Source of the DNA: Clostridiales bacterium
Lineage (GTDB): Bacteria > Bacillota > Clostridia > Oscillospirales > Oscillospiraceae
Direction of reading: 5' to 3'
Length of the DNA: 53,405 nt
Assembly: GCA_022772525.1 (NCBI GenBank)
Contig: JALFAD010000071.1
Span: 1 to 53,405, forward strand
The notes beneath the pieces were generated by a model, which worked only from the letters and a program-made list of their open reading frames with translations, did not search any database and was not told the origin of the DNA. Position 1 is the stretch's first letter; each line of letters opens with the position of its first letter. The position numbers were made by a program, and so were the translations under genes. Shown here one piece after another: positions 32,327 through 40,500 of this stretch.

Positions 32327-32758
32327 TTAGTCCAGGTTCCAAACTTCGGGCTTCTGGGCGGCGTGGGGATGCTCAGCGCCCTTGTACAGGTGCAGGCGGG
32401 TCAGAGCGTTCTTGCCCAGCGTGTTCTTGGGCAGCATACCCTTGACAGCCAGCTCCATAGCGTAGTCGCTGCGCTGTTCCATCATGTCGCGGGCCTTGGT
32501 CTCCTTCAGACCGCCGATCCAGCCGGACACACGGTAGTACTTCTTCTGCTCGGGCTTCTTGCCGGTCAGAACAGCCTTGTCGGTGTTGACGATGATGACA
32601 TTGTCACCGCAGTCAACGTTGGGGGTGAAGTCAGACTTATGCTTGCCCCGCAGCAGGTTTGCGGCGGCGACAGCGGTGCGGCCCAGAGGCTTACCGGCAG
32701 CGTCGATCACATACCACTTGCGCTCCAGGGTCTCCTTCTTCAGCAGAGTAGTGGACAT
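32327..32758 (-). CDS. rplM: 50S ribosomal protein L13
   Basis: Early-assembling large-subunit protein of 143 residues. It has the family stretches RKWYVIDAAGKPLGRTA, GDNVIIVNTDKAVLTGKK and AVKGMLPKNTLGKNALTRL. ATG 32758 gives MSTTLLKKETLERKWYV and follows TTGGAGGAAATCATA; earlier in-frame ATGs lie in the leader. Confidence 0.98.
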   Translation of the reverse strand: MSTTLLKKETLERKWYVIDAAGKPLGRTAVAAANLLRGKHKSDFTPNVDCGDNVIIVNTDKAVLTGKKPEQKKYYRVSGWIGGLKETKARDMMEQRSDYAMELAVKGMLPKNTLGKNALTRLHLYKGAEHPHAAQKPEVWNLD

Positions 32759-32769
32759 TATGATTTCCT

Positions 32770-32827
32770 CCAATTGGATAAAATATTTTGACATTTTCAG
32801 CCCGCTGGGGTACAATACCCACGGGAC
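32770..32827 (-). promoter_or_regulatory. Structured leader of rplM-rpsI
   Basis: Between the promoter and rplM the transcript can form a bulged stem, CCCGTGGGTA with TACCCCAGCGGG. Position and shape recall ribosomal-protein autoregulatory leaders of the L13 type, but no full consensus was checked. Confidence 0.35.
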
Positions 32828-32835
32828 GCCTGAAC

Positions 32836-32864
32836 TTTATACCATAGAAAAAATCAAATGTCAA
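32836..32864 (-). promoter_or_regulatory. Promoter of rplM-rpsI
   Basis: A near-perfect sigma-A promoter on the minus strand: TTGACA (32864-32859), 17-base T-rich spacer, TATAAA (32841-32836). Confidence 0.85.
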
Positions 32865-32982
32865 CTGATATTTTAAAGGTTTTTGTAAAAACCGAAGTAA
32901 TCTCTAAAAAACTCTTAAATGCTTGCAGATACTCCTGTTTTCTCACGTTCTATTTTTCTCTATTTTGGAGGTAATTTTACCA

Positions 32983-33723
32983 ATGCAGAAGCTTATGGGC
33001 CTTGTCCGCCGGTGCGTGGACGACTATGATATGATTCACGAGGGGGATCGGATTGCCGTTGGCGTTTCCGGTGGAAAGGACTCTCTGGTGCTGCTGACTC
33101 TGCTGGCGGGCCTGCGGGCGTATTTCAACAAGCCCTTTGAATTGGAGGCGCTTACCATCGATATGGGGCTGGGAATGGACTATTCCGGTGTCGGAAAGCT
33201 GTGTCAGGAGATTGGCGTTCCCTATTCCATCGTAAAAACAGAGATTGCCCCCATTATTTTTGACCACCGTCAGGAGAAGAATCCCTGCTCTCTGTGCGCA
33301 AAAATGCGCCGGGGCGCTCTGAATCAGGCAATTGTGGAGCGGGGTTTCAACAAGCTGGCTCTGGGGCACCACTATGACGACGCGGTGGAGACGTTCGTGA
33401 TGTCCCTGTTGTTTGAGGGCCGGATCAGCTGTTTCCAGCCGGTAACCAATTTGGACAGAACAGGAATTATTCAAATTCGCCCCATGCTGTATATTCACGA
33501 AAAGACCGTGGATAACTTTGCCCAGCGGCAGGGGCTGCCGGTGATTCAAAACCGCTGTCCCGTAGATAAGCAGACCAAGCGGGAGGAGGTCAAGCGGCTG
33601 ATCTACCAGCTCAGCCAGACCTATCCCGATTTGAAAGAGCGGATTTTTGGCGCAATGCAGCGCTTCCCCCTGCCGGAGTGGGAGCCCCACGGGCGGTATA
33701 AGCGCCCAAGGGAGCAGGAATAG
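32983..33723 (+). CDS. TtcA family tRNA thiolation ATPase
   Basis: A 246-residue PP-loop enzyme related to TtcA, which converts cytidine 32 of tRNA to 2-thiocytidine using an Fe-S cluster. The ATP loop is VGVSGGKDSLVLL, the CxxC cluster pair is CSLCAKMRRGAL, and a later cysteine lies in QNRCPVD. LGHHYDDAVET is the second nucleotide-binding motif. ATG 32983 follows TTGGAGG with a long 11-base spacer; upstream ATGs are in a T-rich leader without ribosome sites. The gene is divergent from rplM-rpsI. Confidence 0.88.
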   Translation: MQKLMGLVRRCVDDYDMIHEGDRIAVGVSGGKDSLVLLTLLAGLRAYFNKPFELEALTIDMGLGMDYSGVGKLCQEIGVPYSIVKTEIAPIIFDHRQEKNPCSLCAKMRRGALNQAIVERGFNKLALGHHYDDAVETFVMSLLFEGRISCFQPVTNLDRTGIIQIRPMLYIHEKTVDNFAQRQGLPVIQNRCPVDKQTKREEVKRLIYQLSQTYPDLKERIFGAMQRFPLPEWEPHGRYKRPREQE

Positions 33724-33769
33724 TCTGGCAGTTTTTGGACATACTTCCTCCATAAGGAGGCGGTAAAAC

Positions 33770-34030
33770 ATGGTAAAAGGCATTTCCCGTCAGGTGATTG
33801 TGGTTCACGCGCCGGACCCAAAGCTGTTTGAACAGGCGATTTTTATTTTGAAGGACGACGTGGGCGAGGGAATTACCGACGAGGCCCTCTTGAAGGAGGC
33901 CCGCAGCGCCATCCGGGGAAGTGAGGACAGGCCGGGAAAGAAGCGGCACTTTTACCTCTACGGCGCGGTGTGGGCATCCGGCGGCGCCTTGATTACGGGG
34001 CTGATCTGGCTGCTGACGGTGCTGCTGTGA
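33770..34030 (+). CDS. Small protein with C-terminal membrane helix, unknown function
   Basis: An 86-residue protein. The first 45 residues (RQVIVVHAPDPKLFEQAIFI, KDDVGEGITDEALLKEAR) are soluble and resemble a short conserved clostridial family with no known role; similar proteins are sometimes misnamed translation initiation factor 2. The last 22 residues form a membrane helix ending at the C-terminus, so it is probably tail-anchored facing the cytoplasm. ATG follows AAGGAGG by nine bases. Confidence 0.75.
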   Translation: MVKGISRQVIVVHAPDPKLFEQAIFILKDDVGEGITDEALLKEARSAIRGSEDRPGKKRHFYLYGAVWASGGALITGLIWLLTVLL

Positions 34031-34031
34031 C

Positions 34032-34060
34032 TTGCGCATCCGGGTAAGCTGTGCTATAAT
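34032..34060 (+). promoter_or_regulatory. Promoter of dusB
   Basis: TTGCGC (34032-34037), 17-base spacer, consensus TATAAT (34055-34060). Confidence 0.7.
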
Positions 34061-34094
34061 CTGACCCACTGTGAAAGAAGAAAGAGAGAAACCC

Positions 34095-35060
34095 ATGAAA
34101 CTTGGCAACATAGAACTGCAAAATCCTCTTTTCCTTGCCCCCATGGCCGGAGTCACGGACTGGGCCTTCCGCACCGTCTGCGCCCGGCTGGGGGCAGACG
34201 TGACGGTGACGGAAATGGTGTCCTCCCGGGCGCTGGTGTATCAGGACAAGAAAAGCGCCAAGCTCCTTCGGAAAAACGAAGGCAGCGTCTGCGGCGCGCA
34301 GATTTTTGGCAACGACCCGGAGATTATGGCCCGGGCCGCGGTGCTGGCGCTGGAAATCTCGGGCTGTGATTTTCTGGACATCAACATGGGCTGCCCCATG
34401 CCCAAGGTGGCAAATTCCGGCGACGGCTGCGGCCTGATGCGTACCCCGGAGTTGGCGGGAGAAATCGTAAAAGCCGTTGTGAAGGCGGTAAACGTTCCTG
34501 TCACCGTGAAATGCCGCCTTGGCTGGGACAAGGGCAGCATCAACGTGCTGGACTTTGCCAAACGCATGGAGGACAGCGGCGCAGCCATGGTAGCCGTCCA
34601 CGGGCGCACCCGCAGTATGCTCTATTCCGGCACTGCCGACTGGGATATGATTCACAAGGTCAAGGAGCAGCTGTCTATCCCGGTGATTGCCAACGGCGAT
34701 ATCACGGACGGCGCCGCAGCGGTTCGCTGCCTGAAGCGCACTGGGGCGGACGGCCTGATGATCGGACGCAGCGTGTTCGGCGACCCCTGGATTTTTGAGG
34801 AGGTTCGGGCCGCTCTGAACGGAGAGGAATATGCAGGCCGCCCCTGCCTTGCCGACCGAATCGATGTAGCGGTAGAACAGTTTCGGCTGTCCGAGCAGGA
34901 TCACGGAGAGCACATCGCCTGTCTGGAAGCCCGGAAGCACTTTGCCTGGTATCTGCGGGGGGTGCCCCACAGCAGCTACTATAAAAATCGGATCACATCC
35001 CTCAATACCATGGAGGACATCTACCGGGTGGCCAAGGATGTGGTAAGGGATCTGAAATAA
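34095..35060 (+). CDS. dusB: tRNA-dihydrouridine synthase
   Basis: FMN- and NADPH-dependent reduction of uridines in tRNA. The 321-residue protein has the Dus TIM-barrel: PLFLAPMAGVTDWAFR, catalytic Cys in NMGCPMPKVANSGDG, the nucleobase-binding VAVHGRTRSMLYSG and the FMN phosphate site ANGDITDG with GADGLMIGR. A C-terminal helical domain completes it (KHFAWYLRGVP). I use ATG 34095 behind AGAGAGAAACCC; a GTG eight codons upstream falls too close to the promoter. Confidence 0.94.
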   Translation: MKLGNIELQNPLFLAPMAGVTDWAFRTVCARLGADVTVTEMVSSRALVYQDKKSAKLLRKNEGSVCGAQIFGNDPEIMARAAVLALEISGCDFLDINMGCPMPKVANSGDGCGLMRTPELAGEIVKAVVKAVNVPVTVKCRLGWDKGSINVLDFAKRMEDSGAAMVAVHGRTRSMLYSGTADWDMIHKVKEQLSIPVIANGDITDGAAAVRCLKRTGADGLMIGRSVFGDPWIFEEVRAALNGEEYAGRPCLADRIDVAVEQFRLSEQDHGEHIACLEARKHFAWYLRGVPHSSYYKNRITSLNTMEDIYRVAKDVVRDLK

Positions 35061-35114
35061 TGAAAAGGCTTATTCGGTTCAGTTAGCAAAGCGATAAATT
35101 GGAATACGGCGGAG

Positions 35115-35217
35115 ATGCCAAAGGCTCCCCTTGAGGGGAGCTGTCAGCGTAGCTGACTGAGAGGTGCACCCCTCCGACCTCGCTTACGCTCGGCCACCTC
35201 CCCTATAAGGGGAGGCA
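35115..35217. repeat. Dispersed palindromic intergenic element
   Basis: A 103-base block of consecutive hairpins: GCTCCCC/GGGGAGC (35124-35141), GTCAGC/GCTGAC (35143-35157) and CCTCCCC/GGGGAGG (35197-35215). Ends TGCCAAAGG and GGGGAGGCA give an overall imperfect inverted repeat. From general knowledge, blocks of this type recur many times in genomes of gut Oscillospirales. No coding capacity, no second copy in this window. Confidence 0.6.
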
Positions 35218-35321
35218 TTCGCTCGGTATATTTTAATTTTGCCCGTTGTTACGTTAACCCGGTATGCAATTCATAGAATAAAAACATTCCCGCTCCATAC
35301 CCTAACCTTTGAGGTGAGGGT

Positions 35322-36293
35322 ATGAAGCGGTTTTTTGTGCTTGCGGTGCTGATCCCGGCGCTGGTGCTGCCGGTGCGGGGAGAGACGATCCGATGGGTGG
35401 ATTTTGATGTATCCTATGAGTCGATGAAGTATGCGTTGGATCAGGATATTTTGACGGCTCAGCAGGAAAAACACATCTCCTGGATTGATACGCTTGCGCT
35501 GGCGGCCTGCCGTACCGGGGGAAAGTGCGGCCTGCCCGCGGTAAAGAAAGCGGTATCCGATTTGAAAAAGGACAAGTCTCCGGAGGAACTGCTGGGAGAC
35601 CTGTACAAATACTATACCTATTACCACAATGCCTATTCCGCCGCTCTCGGCGGTCTTGTGGGCAGCTACGCCATCGAAAAGGCCGGACAGTGGGTGCCGG
35701 CCTACGGCTTAAAAGCGTTCTCGCCCATAGCAGCCGGGTACGGCTACAGCCACTGCGATGATTTCGGCGTGGCCCGCTCCTTTGGATTCCGCAGGAAGCA
35801 CCTTGGCAACGACCTGATGGGCGGACTGGGGACCCCCATTGTGGCGGTGGAGGGCGGCGTCGTGGAGGCTATGGGTTGGAACCGCTACGGCGGCTGGCGC
35901 ATCGGGATTCGTTCTTTCGACAGCAAGCGCTACTATTATTATGCCCACCTGCAAAAGGATCGGCCCTTCGCCCCGGGCCTGAAAGAGGGGGACATGGTTC
36001 AGGCGGGAGACTTAATCGGCTTCATGGGCCGAACCGGCTACTCCGACCGGGAGAATGTCAACAACATCGAAACAGTGCACCTGCATTTCGGCATGGAGCT
36101 GGTGTTCGATGAGAGCCAGAAGGAATGCAATTCGGAAATCTGGATCGATGTCTACGACATCGTGCGCCTGCTGTCCCAGCACCGCAGCAGCATTGTGAAA
36201 ACATCGGAGGGCTGGACGCGGGCATACCCTTATCAGGATCTGGATACGCAGGATTACCCCGACGAAATATTACACAAATTTTACAAAAAATAG
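35322..36293 (+). CDS. Exported M23 family metallopeptidase
   Basis: A 323-residue secreted protein with signal peptide MKRFFVLAVLIPALVLPVRG. An N-terminal helical region of unknown role (about 22-145) precedes a LytM/M23 zinc peptidase domain (about 150-290). Zinc ligands are visible in RKHLGNDLMG (HxxxD) and in HLHFGM (HxH). The family cleaves cross-links in peptidoglycan. It carries no anchoring motif. The start follows TTTGAGGTGAGGGT. It stands alone, upstream of but separate from the pilus operon, which has its own promoter. Confidence 0.88.
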   Translation: MKRFFVLAVLIPALVLPVRGETIRWVDFDVSYESMKYALDQDILTAQQEKHISWIDTLALAACRTGGKCGLPAVKKAVSDLKKDKSPEELLGDLYKYYTYYHNAYSAALGGLVGSYAIEKAGQWVPAYGLKAFSPIAAGYGYSHCDDFGVARSFGFRRKHLGNDLMGGLGTPIVAVEGGVVEAMGWNRYGGWRIGIRSFDSKRYYYYAHLQKDRPFAPGLKEGDMVQAGDLIGFMGRTGYSDRENVNNIETVHLHFGMELVFDESQKECNSEIWIDVYDIVRLLSQHRSSIVKTSEGWTRAYPYQDLDTQDYPDEILHKFYKK

Positions 36294-36423
36294 TCGAAAA
36301 AACGGGCGTGTAATATATCTCTGAAAAAATTGACAAAAAAGAGTGAAAATAATGCAGATATAGTTAAATTAAAAGATTTAGTTATAGCGAAATTGTGCAA
36401 ATATCTGAAAATTGCTATGGCAC

Positions 36424-36451
36424 TTGAAAAGCAAAATAACGGTGCTATAAT
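36424..36451 (+). promoter_or_regulatory. Promoter of the pilus operon
   Basis: TTGAAA (36424-36429), 16-base spacer, consensus TATAAT (36446-36451), in an AT-rich stretch. The leader to the first gene is about 105 bases and contains the hairpin GGGGGAAATCCCC near 36520. Confidence 0.7.
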
Positions 36452-36563
36452 ACGAATAACAGTACGATTTCCGCAGTAGCGGCATAGGGTTTTGGCAATG
36501 GAAGGTGCTTGACGGCGGGGGAAATCCCCTCATGTGTCGGGTGAACAAGGGAGGCCTTCGGTC

Positions 36564-36947
36564 ATGACAGAAAAAGAACTTAAACGTTTAACAAGAGCGG
36601 ATCTGCTGGAAATGCTGATCGCCCAAAGCGAGGAGCTGCGGCAGGTCAAGGAACGGCTGAAGACTGCGGAGGCAGCGCTTGCCAACCGTGTGATCGAAAT
36701 TGATAATGCCGGCTCCATTGCGGAGGCTTCCCTGCGGCTCAACGGGGTGTTTGAAGCGGCCCAGGCGGCTTGTGAGCAGTACACGGAAAACATCCGCCTG
36801 CTCAGCGAACGCAGCCAGCTGGTCTGCCGACGGATGGAGGAGGAAAGCCGGGAACAGGCCGAACGCCTTCTGGAGCAGACAAGACGCAGGTGCGAGGAAA
36901 TGGAAGCGCAGGCAAACGCGGCGGGTTGTGAGGGGAATTGGCAATGA
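36564..36947 (+). CDS. Coiled-coil protein at the head of the pilus operon
   Basis: A 127-residue protein, almost entirely alpha-helical and highly charged, predicted coiled coil from about 20 to 120 (TRADLLEMLIAQSEELRQVK; ERLKTAEAALANRVIEID; REQAERLLEQTRRRCEEM). It has no signal peptide or membrane segment. ATG 36564 follows GGGAGG by nine bases. It overlaps the next gene by four bases (ATGA). Role in pilus assembly is unknown. Confidence 0.78.
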   Translation: MTEKELKRLTRADLLEMLIAQSEELRQVKERLKTAEAALANRVIEIDNAGSIAEASLRLNGVFEAAQAACEQYTENIRLLSERSQLVCRRMEEESREQAERLLEQTRRRCEEMEAQANAAGCEGNWQ

Positions 36948-37528
36948 AGGAAAAAACGGTAAAAGAGGTTCCGGATGTCGCTCTGCTGCGCGCGGAGCTG
37001 AAGCGGGAAACATACCGGCACCGCTATGCCGCCGTTTTGAAGAGCACGGTCTGCACACTGGTGGTTGTGGCGGCCTTCGCCATTCTGGTGGCGACGCTGT
37101 GGATGCCGGTTCTGCAGATATACGGAAGCTCTATGACGCCTACTCTGCATGAGGGACAAATTGTGGTTGCCGTGAAGGACTCCGACTTTGAAAAGGGTGA
37201 TCTGGTGGCCTTCTATCTGGGCAATAAGCTGCTGGTCAAGCGGGTGCTGGCTGGCCCGGCGGACGTTGTCAATATCACGCAGGACGGCACAGTGTACATA
37301 AACGGCGAGGAGCAGCAGGAGCCGTACGTATCGGAAAAGGCGTTGGGCCAGTGCGATCTGGAATTTCCCTATCAGGTTCCGGAATCCCGCTATTTTTTGA
37401 TGGGAGATCACCGGACGACCTCAGTGGACAGCCGCAGCAGCACGGTGGGCTGTGTGGCGGAGGAACAGGTCGTGGGAAAAATAGTATTCTGCATCTGGCC
37501 CCTGTCTGATTTTGGCAAGGTAAATTGA
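36944..37528 (+). CDS. Pilus-operon signal peptidase I
   Basis: A 194-residue type I signal peptidase distinct from the enzyme at 6603. One membrane helix (about 30-55), catalytic Ser in YGSSMTPTLHEGQ, catalytic Lys in LLVKRVLAGPADV, and box LMGDHRTTSVDSRSS. Pilus loci of Gram-positives often carry such a dedicated peptidase, in some cases needed for pilus assembly rather than cleavage. It is translationally coupled to the coiled-coil gene and 16 bases ahead of the adhesin gene. Confidence 0.92.
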   Translation: MKEKTVKEVPDVALLRAELKRETYRHRYAAVLKSTVCTLVVVAAFAILVATLWMPVLQIYGSSMTPTLHEGQIVVAVKDSDFEKGDLVAFYLGNKLLVKRVLAGPADVVNITQDGTVYINGEEQQEPYVSEKALGQCDLEFPYQVPESRYFLMGDHRTTSVDSRSSTVGCVAEEQVVGKIVFCIWPLSDFGKVN

Positions 37529-37544
37529 TTGCGGGGAGGAAATC

Positions 37545-40500
37545 ATGGATATTGATCTGATTCGGAGCGCGGAACAATTTCATAACCGGCGTCGGCGGAA
37601 TCGGGTCTGGAAACGGCTGGTGAGCATTCTGGGCTGTGTGGTGGTATTCTGCACGACCTATGCCCTGATTCTGCCTGCCATCACCATGGAGCAGGAGACG
37701 GTGTGCGGCCTGCAGGAGCACCAGCATACCGACAGCTGCTATACCCGGCAGACGGCGAAGCGCCCTGCCTGCACGACACAGACAATTGGCGTACATACCC
37801 ACACCGCCCAGTGCGCGGATGGAAGTTGTGGTTACGCGGATTTTGTCATTCACGAGCACAATTCCGCCTGTTATGAAGATGGCAGGCTGGTGTGCACCCT
37901 TCCCGAGAGAAAGGCGCATACCCACACCACCGAGTGCTACCAGATTCCCACCCGGGTAGTGGGCGAGCATACCCATACGGACAGCTGCCTTACCCTGCAG
38001 CGGGGAGCGCTGACCTGTGGAAAGGCGGAAACCGAGGGCCATACCCACACGGAGGCCTGTTACGGTCAGAAGCAGGTGCTGATCTGCACCGTTCCTGAGA
38101 GCGATGGGCATACCCATGGCGAGGGCTGCTATGATGAAAGCGGCGCGCTGATCTGCACGGAGGAGGAGAGCACCGGACACCATCACGGCGCGGAGTGCTA
38201 CCAAACGGAGAAAGCGCTGACCTGCGGCCTGAAGGAAGCGCAGCCACATCATCATACGGATGAATGCTATGCGTGGGAAAACCAGCTGACCTGCGGCAAG
38301 GAGGCAGGCCCGATTTATGAACAGGGCCAGCCGGAGCTGATCTGCACGAAGGAGGAAATCAAGCCGCATCAGCACACGTCAGACTGCTTTGACGCGGCCG
38401 GAAATTGGATTTGCGGTCAGCCGGAAATCCTGAGCCATACCCATACCAACGCCTGCTTTGAAACGGTTACCGAGGATGCCCTCACCTGCGGTCAGGAGGA
38501 GCATACGCATAGTGAGGAATGCTATCCCACGAACGAAATGGCGCAGATGGAGGGGTACGTTGCCGTGATGCTCCTCGAGGAGCAGGATGGTGAGTCTGTG
38601 CCGGTCACCTATGCGGACAATCTCCTTGAAGGCGTGAAGCTCTCTGGCAATAATACCACATATAACCCGGCAACGGATACCTTCCAAACGCAGGTTCGGA
38701 TTGAGTTCCAATTTACGCAAAAGCCTGCAGCAGGTCAAACCTATACCTATACATACCCTCAGGGAGTTGCGGTTCCCGGTAACTATGTAGGCAAGGACCT
38801 GACGCTGATGGATGGGGACAAGGTCTCCGGCAGTTACCGGTTTGTCAAGAATGCGGACGATACCTATACGGTGCAGGTCAAGTTTAATCAGGACTATATT
38901 GACGGAGCATCCAATGAAGTGAAAGGCTATGTCCAGTTTGCCGGTACGTTTACCAAAGAGAATATGGATGACAATGGCAATATCGTAGTTAGAGGTACGG
39001 ATGATTCGACAATACTGGTTCACGGAAATGAAATAGACTATCCCAAGGATTCCACCGAAAGCTACAACATCGATGTCAGCAAATCCGGCACATGGGTGCA
39101 GGATGGAGACAAGCTGGTTTACACCGTCTACGTCCGCACCACCAAGGGCACTCCGAATCCCATCAGCTTTAAGGATGCCATGACGATTCCGAACGGCCTG
39201 ACGCTGGGTCAGCCTGTGGTGACCATGGAAAAATATGTCAGGCACTGGTACAATCAGTACTACTGGGTTGACGAAACACAGGGTACACCTGTTAATAATC
39301 TCAAATATAGCGCAGAGGGAAACACCCTGACAATGTCCCTGGACGGATTAAGCAGTACGAAGATGGGTAATCATACAGATCAGGAGTTCTACAAGATTAC
39401 CTACACCTATCCCATCACCGACCAGACGGTTGAGAAGGTGGAACCGAATAACAGTGTCACTGTCAGTGCCAGGGATGAAACAAAGGGTCAGACCGTTACC
39501 GATTCGGCAACTTCCACGGTAACTGTGAATAAGGACTTCAGCTACACGATTGATAAAACCGGTGCCATCGCCTCGGACAAACCCGGCTATATCAAGTGGA
39601 CGGTCACGGTTAACAAAAATGCACAGAATCTTGTGGGCGCCAAGCTGACGGATGATATGCTGGGACTGGTGCAGAACGCACAGGACATCAAGGTTTCTCC
39701 TTCTGACGGCGCCAATATTAACCGGGGAGAGAACAATAAGATCACCGATATCACTTTCAGCGCAGTGGAGAACGGCGTCAACAAAAACCAGTACACCATC
39801 ACCTATTACACCCCGGTGGAAGAAAGCTGGAACGGTACCACGGTGGAAAATAAGGCGACCCTTGACCCGGATCCGGGCAAGCAGGGCGATGAAAAGGAAG
39901 CCGACGCAAAAGTAACCGTCAACGGCGTCCAATTTGACAAGAGCGGCTCTCACAATGCCACGACAAACAAGCTGGACTGGGAAATCACCGTAAATTCCGG
40001 CAATCTGGATATCGCAGGAGCAACGCTGACGGATGATATGTTCGCGGCGTTGTCGTCGAATGCGTTCACCATTGATCCGTCAAATGGCTGCGAATTTACC
40101 AAAGATGAAAATGGCAAAATTACCGGCATCACCTTTACGGCGGGAGCGGATGGTAAAAACACCCAAAGCTACACCATTACTTATTCCACGGAGATCCCGC
40201 AGGATGAGAGCGGAAACCATGTGACCTCCGTAACTAACACAGCGACCCTTTCTCCCGAAGAGGGAAAGGGTAAACCGATTACAAAGAATCCGACGGTTAA
40301 AGTGGAGAAGCCCGGTCTTGCCAAGGAGGGAAGTTACGACAGTTCCAAAGGTGAGATCAACTGGACGGTTACCGTCAATGACAATGGAAAGAACATTGCC
40401 GGCGCGGTGTTTACAGACTCCATGCTCGGTCAGCTGACCGCCGGCCAGATTACGGTGAAATATGACAATGGGCAAGCAGCTACCACCGCCGAGTACACCA

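Noticed and set aside
36452-36563. Pilus leader as a c-di-GMP riboswitch
   Set aside because: The conserved GEMM core sequences could not be found; only a simple hairpin is evident.
37707-38527. His/Cys-repeat DNA as a CRISPR or noncoding tandem array
   Set aside because: The repeat is at the protein level inside an intact frame; the DNA repeats are irregular with no constant spacer.
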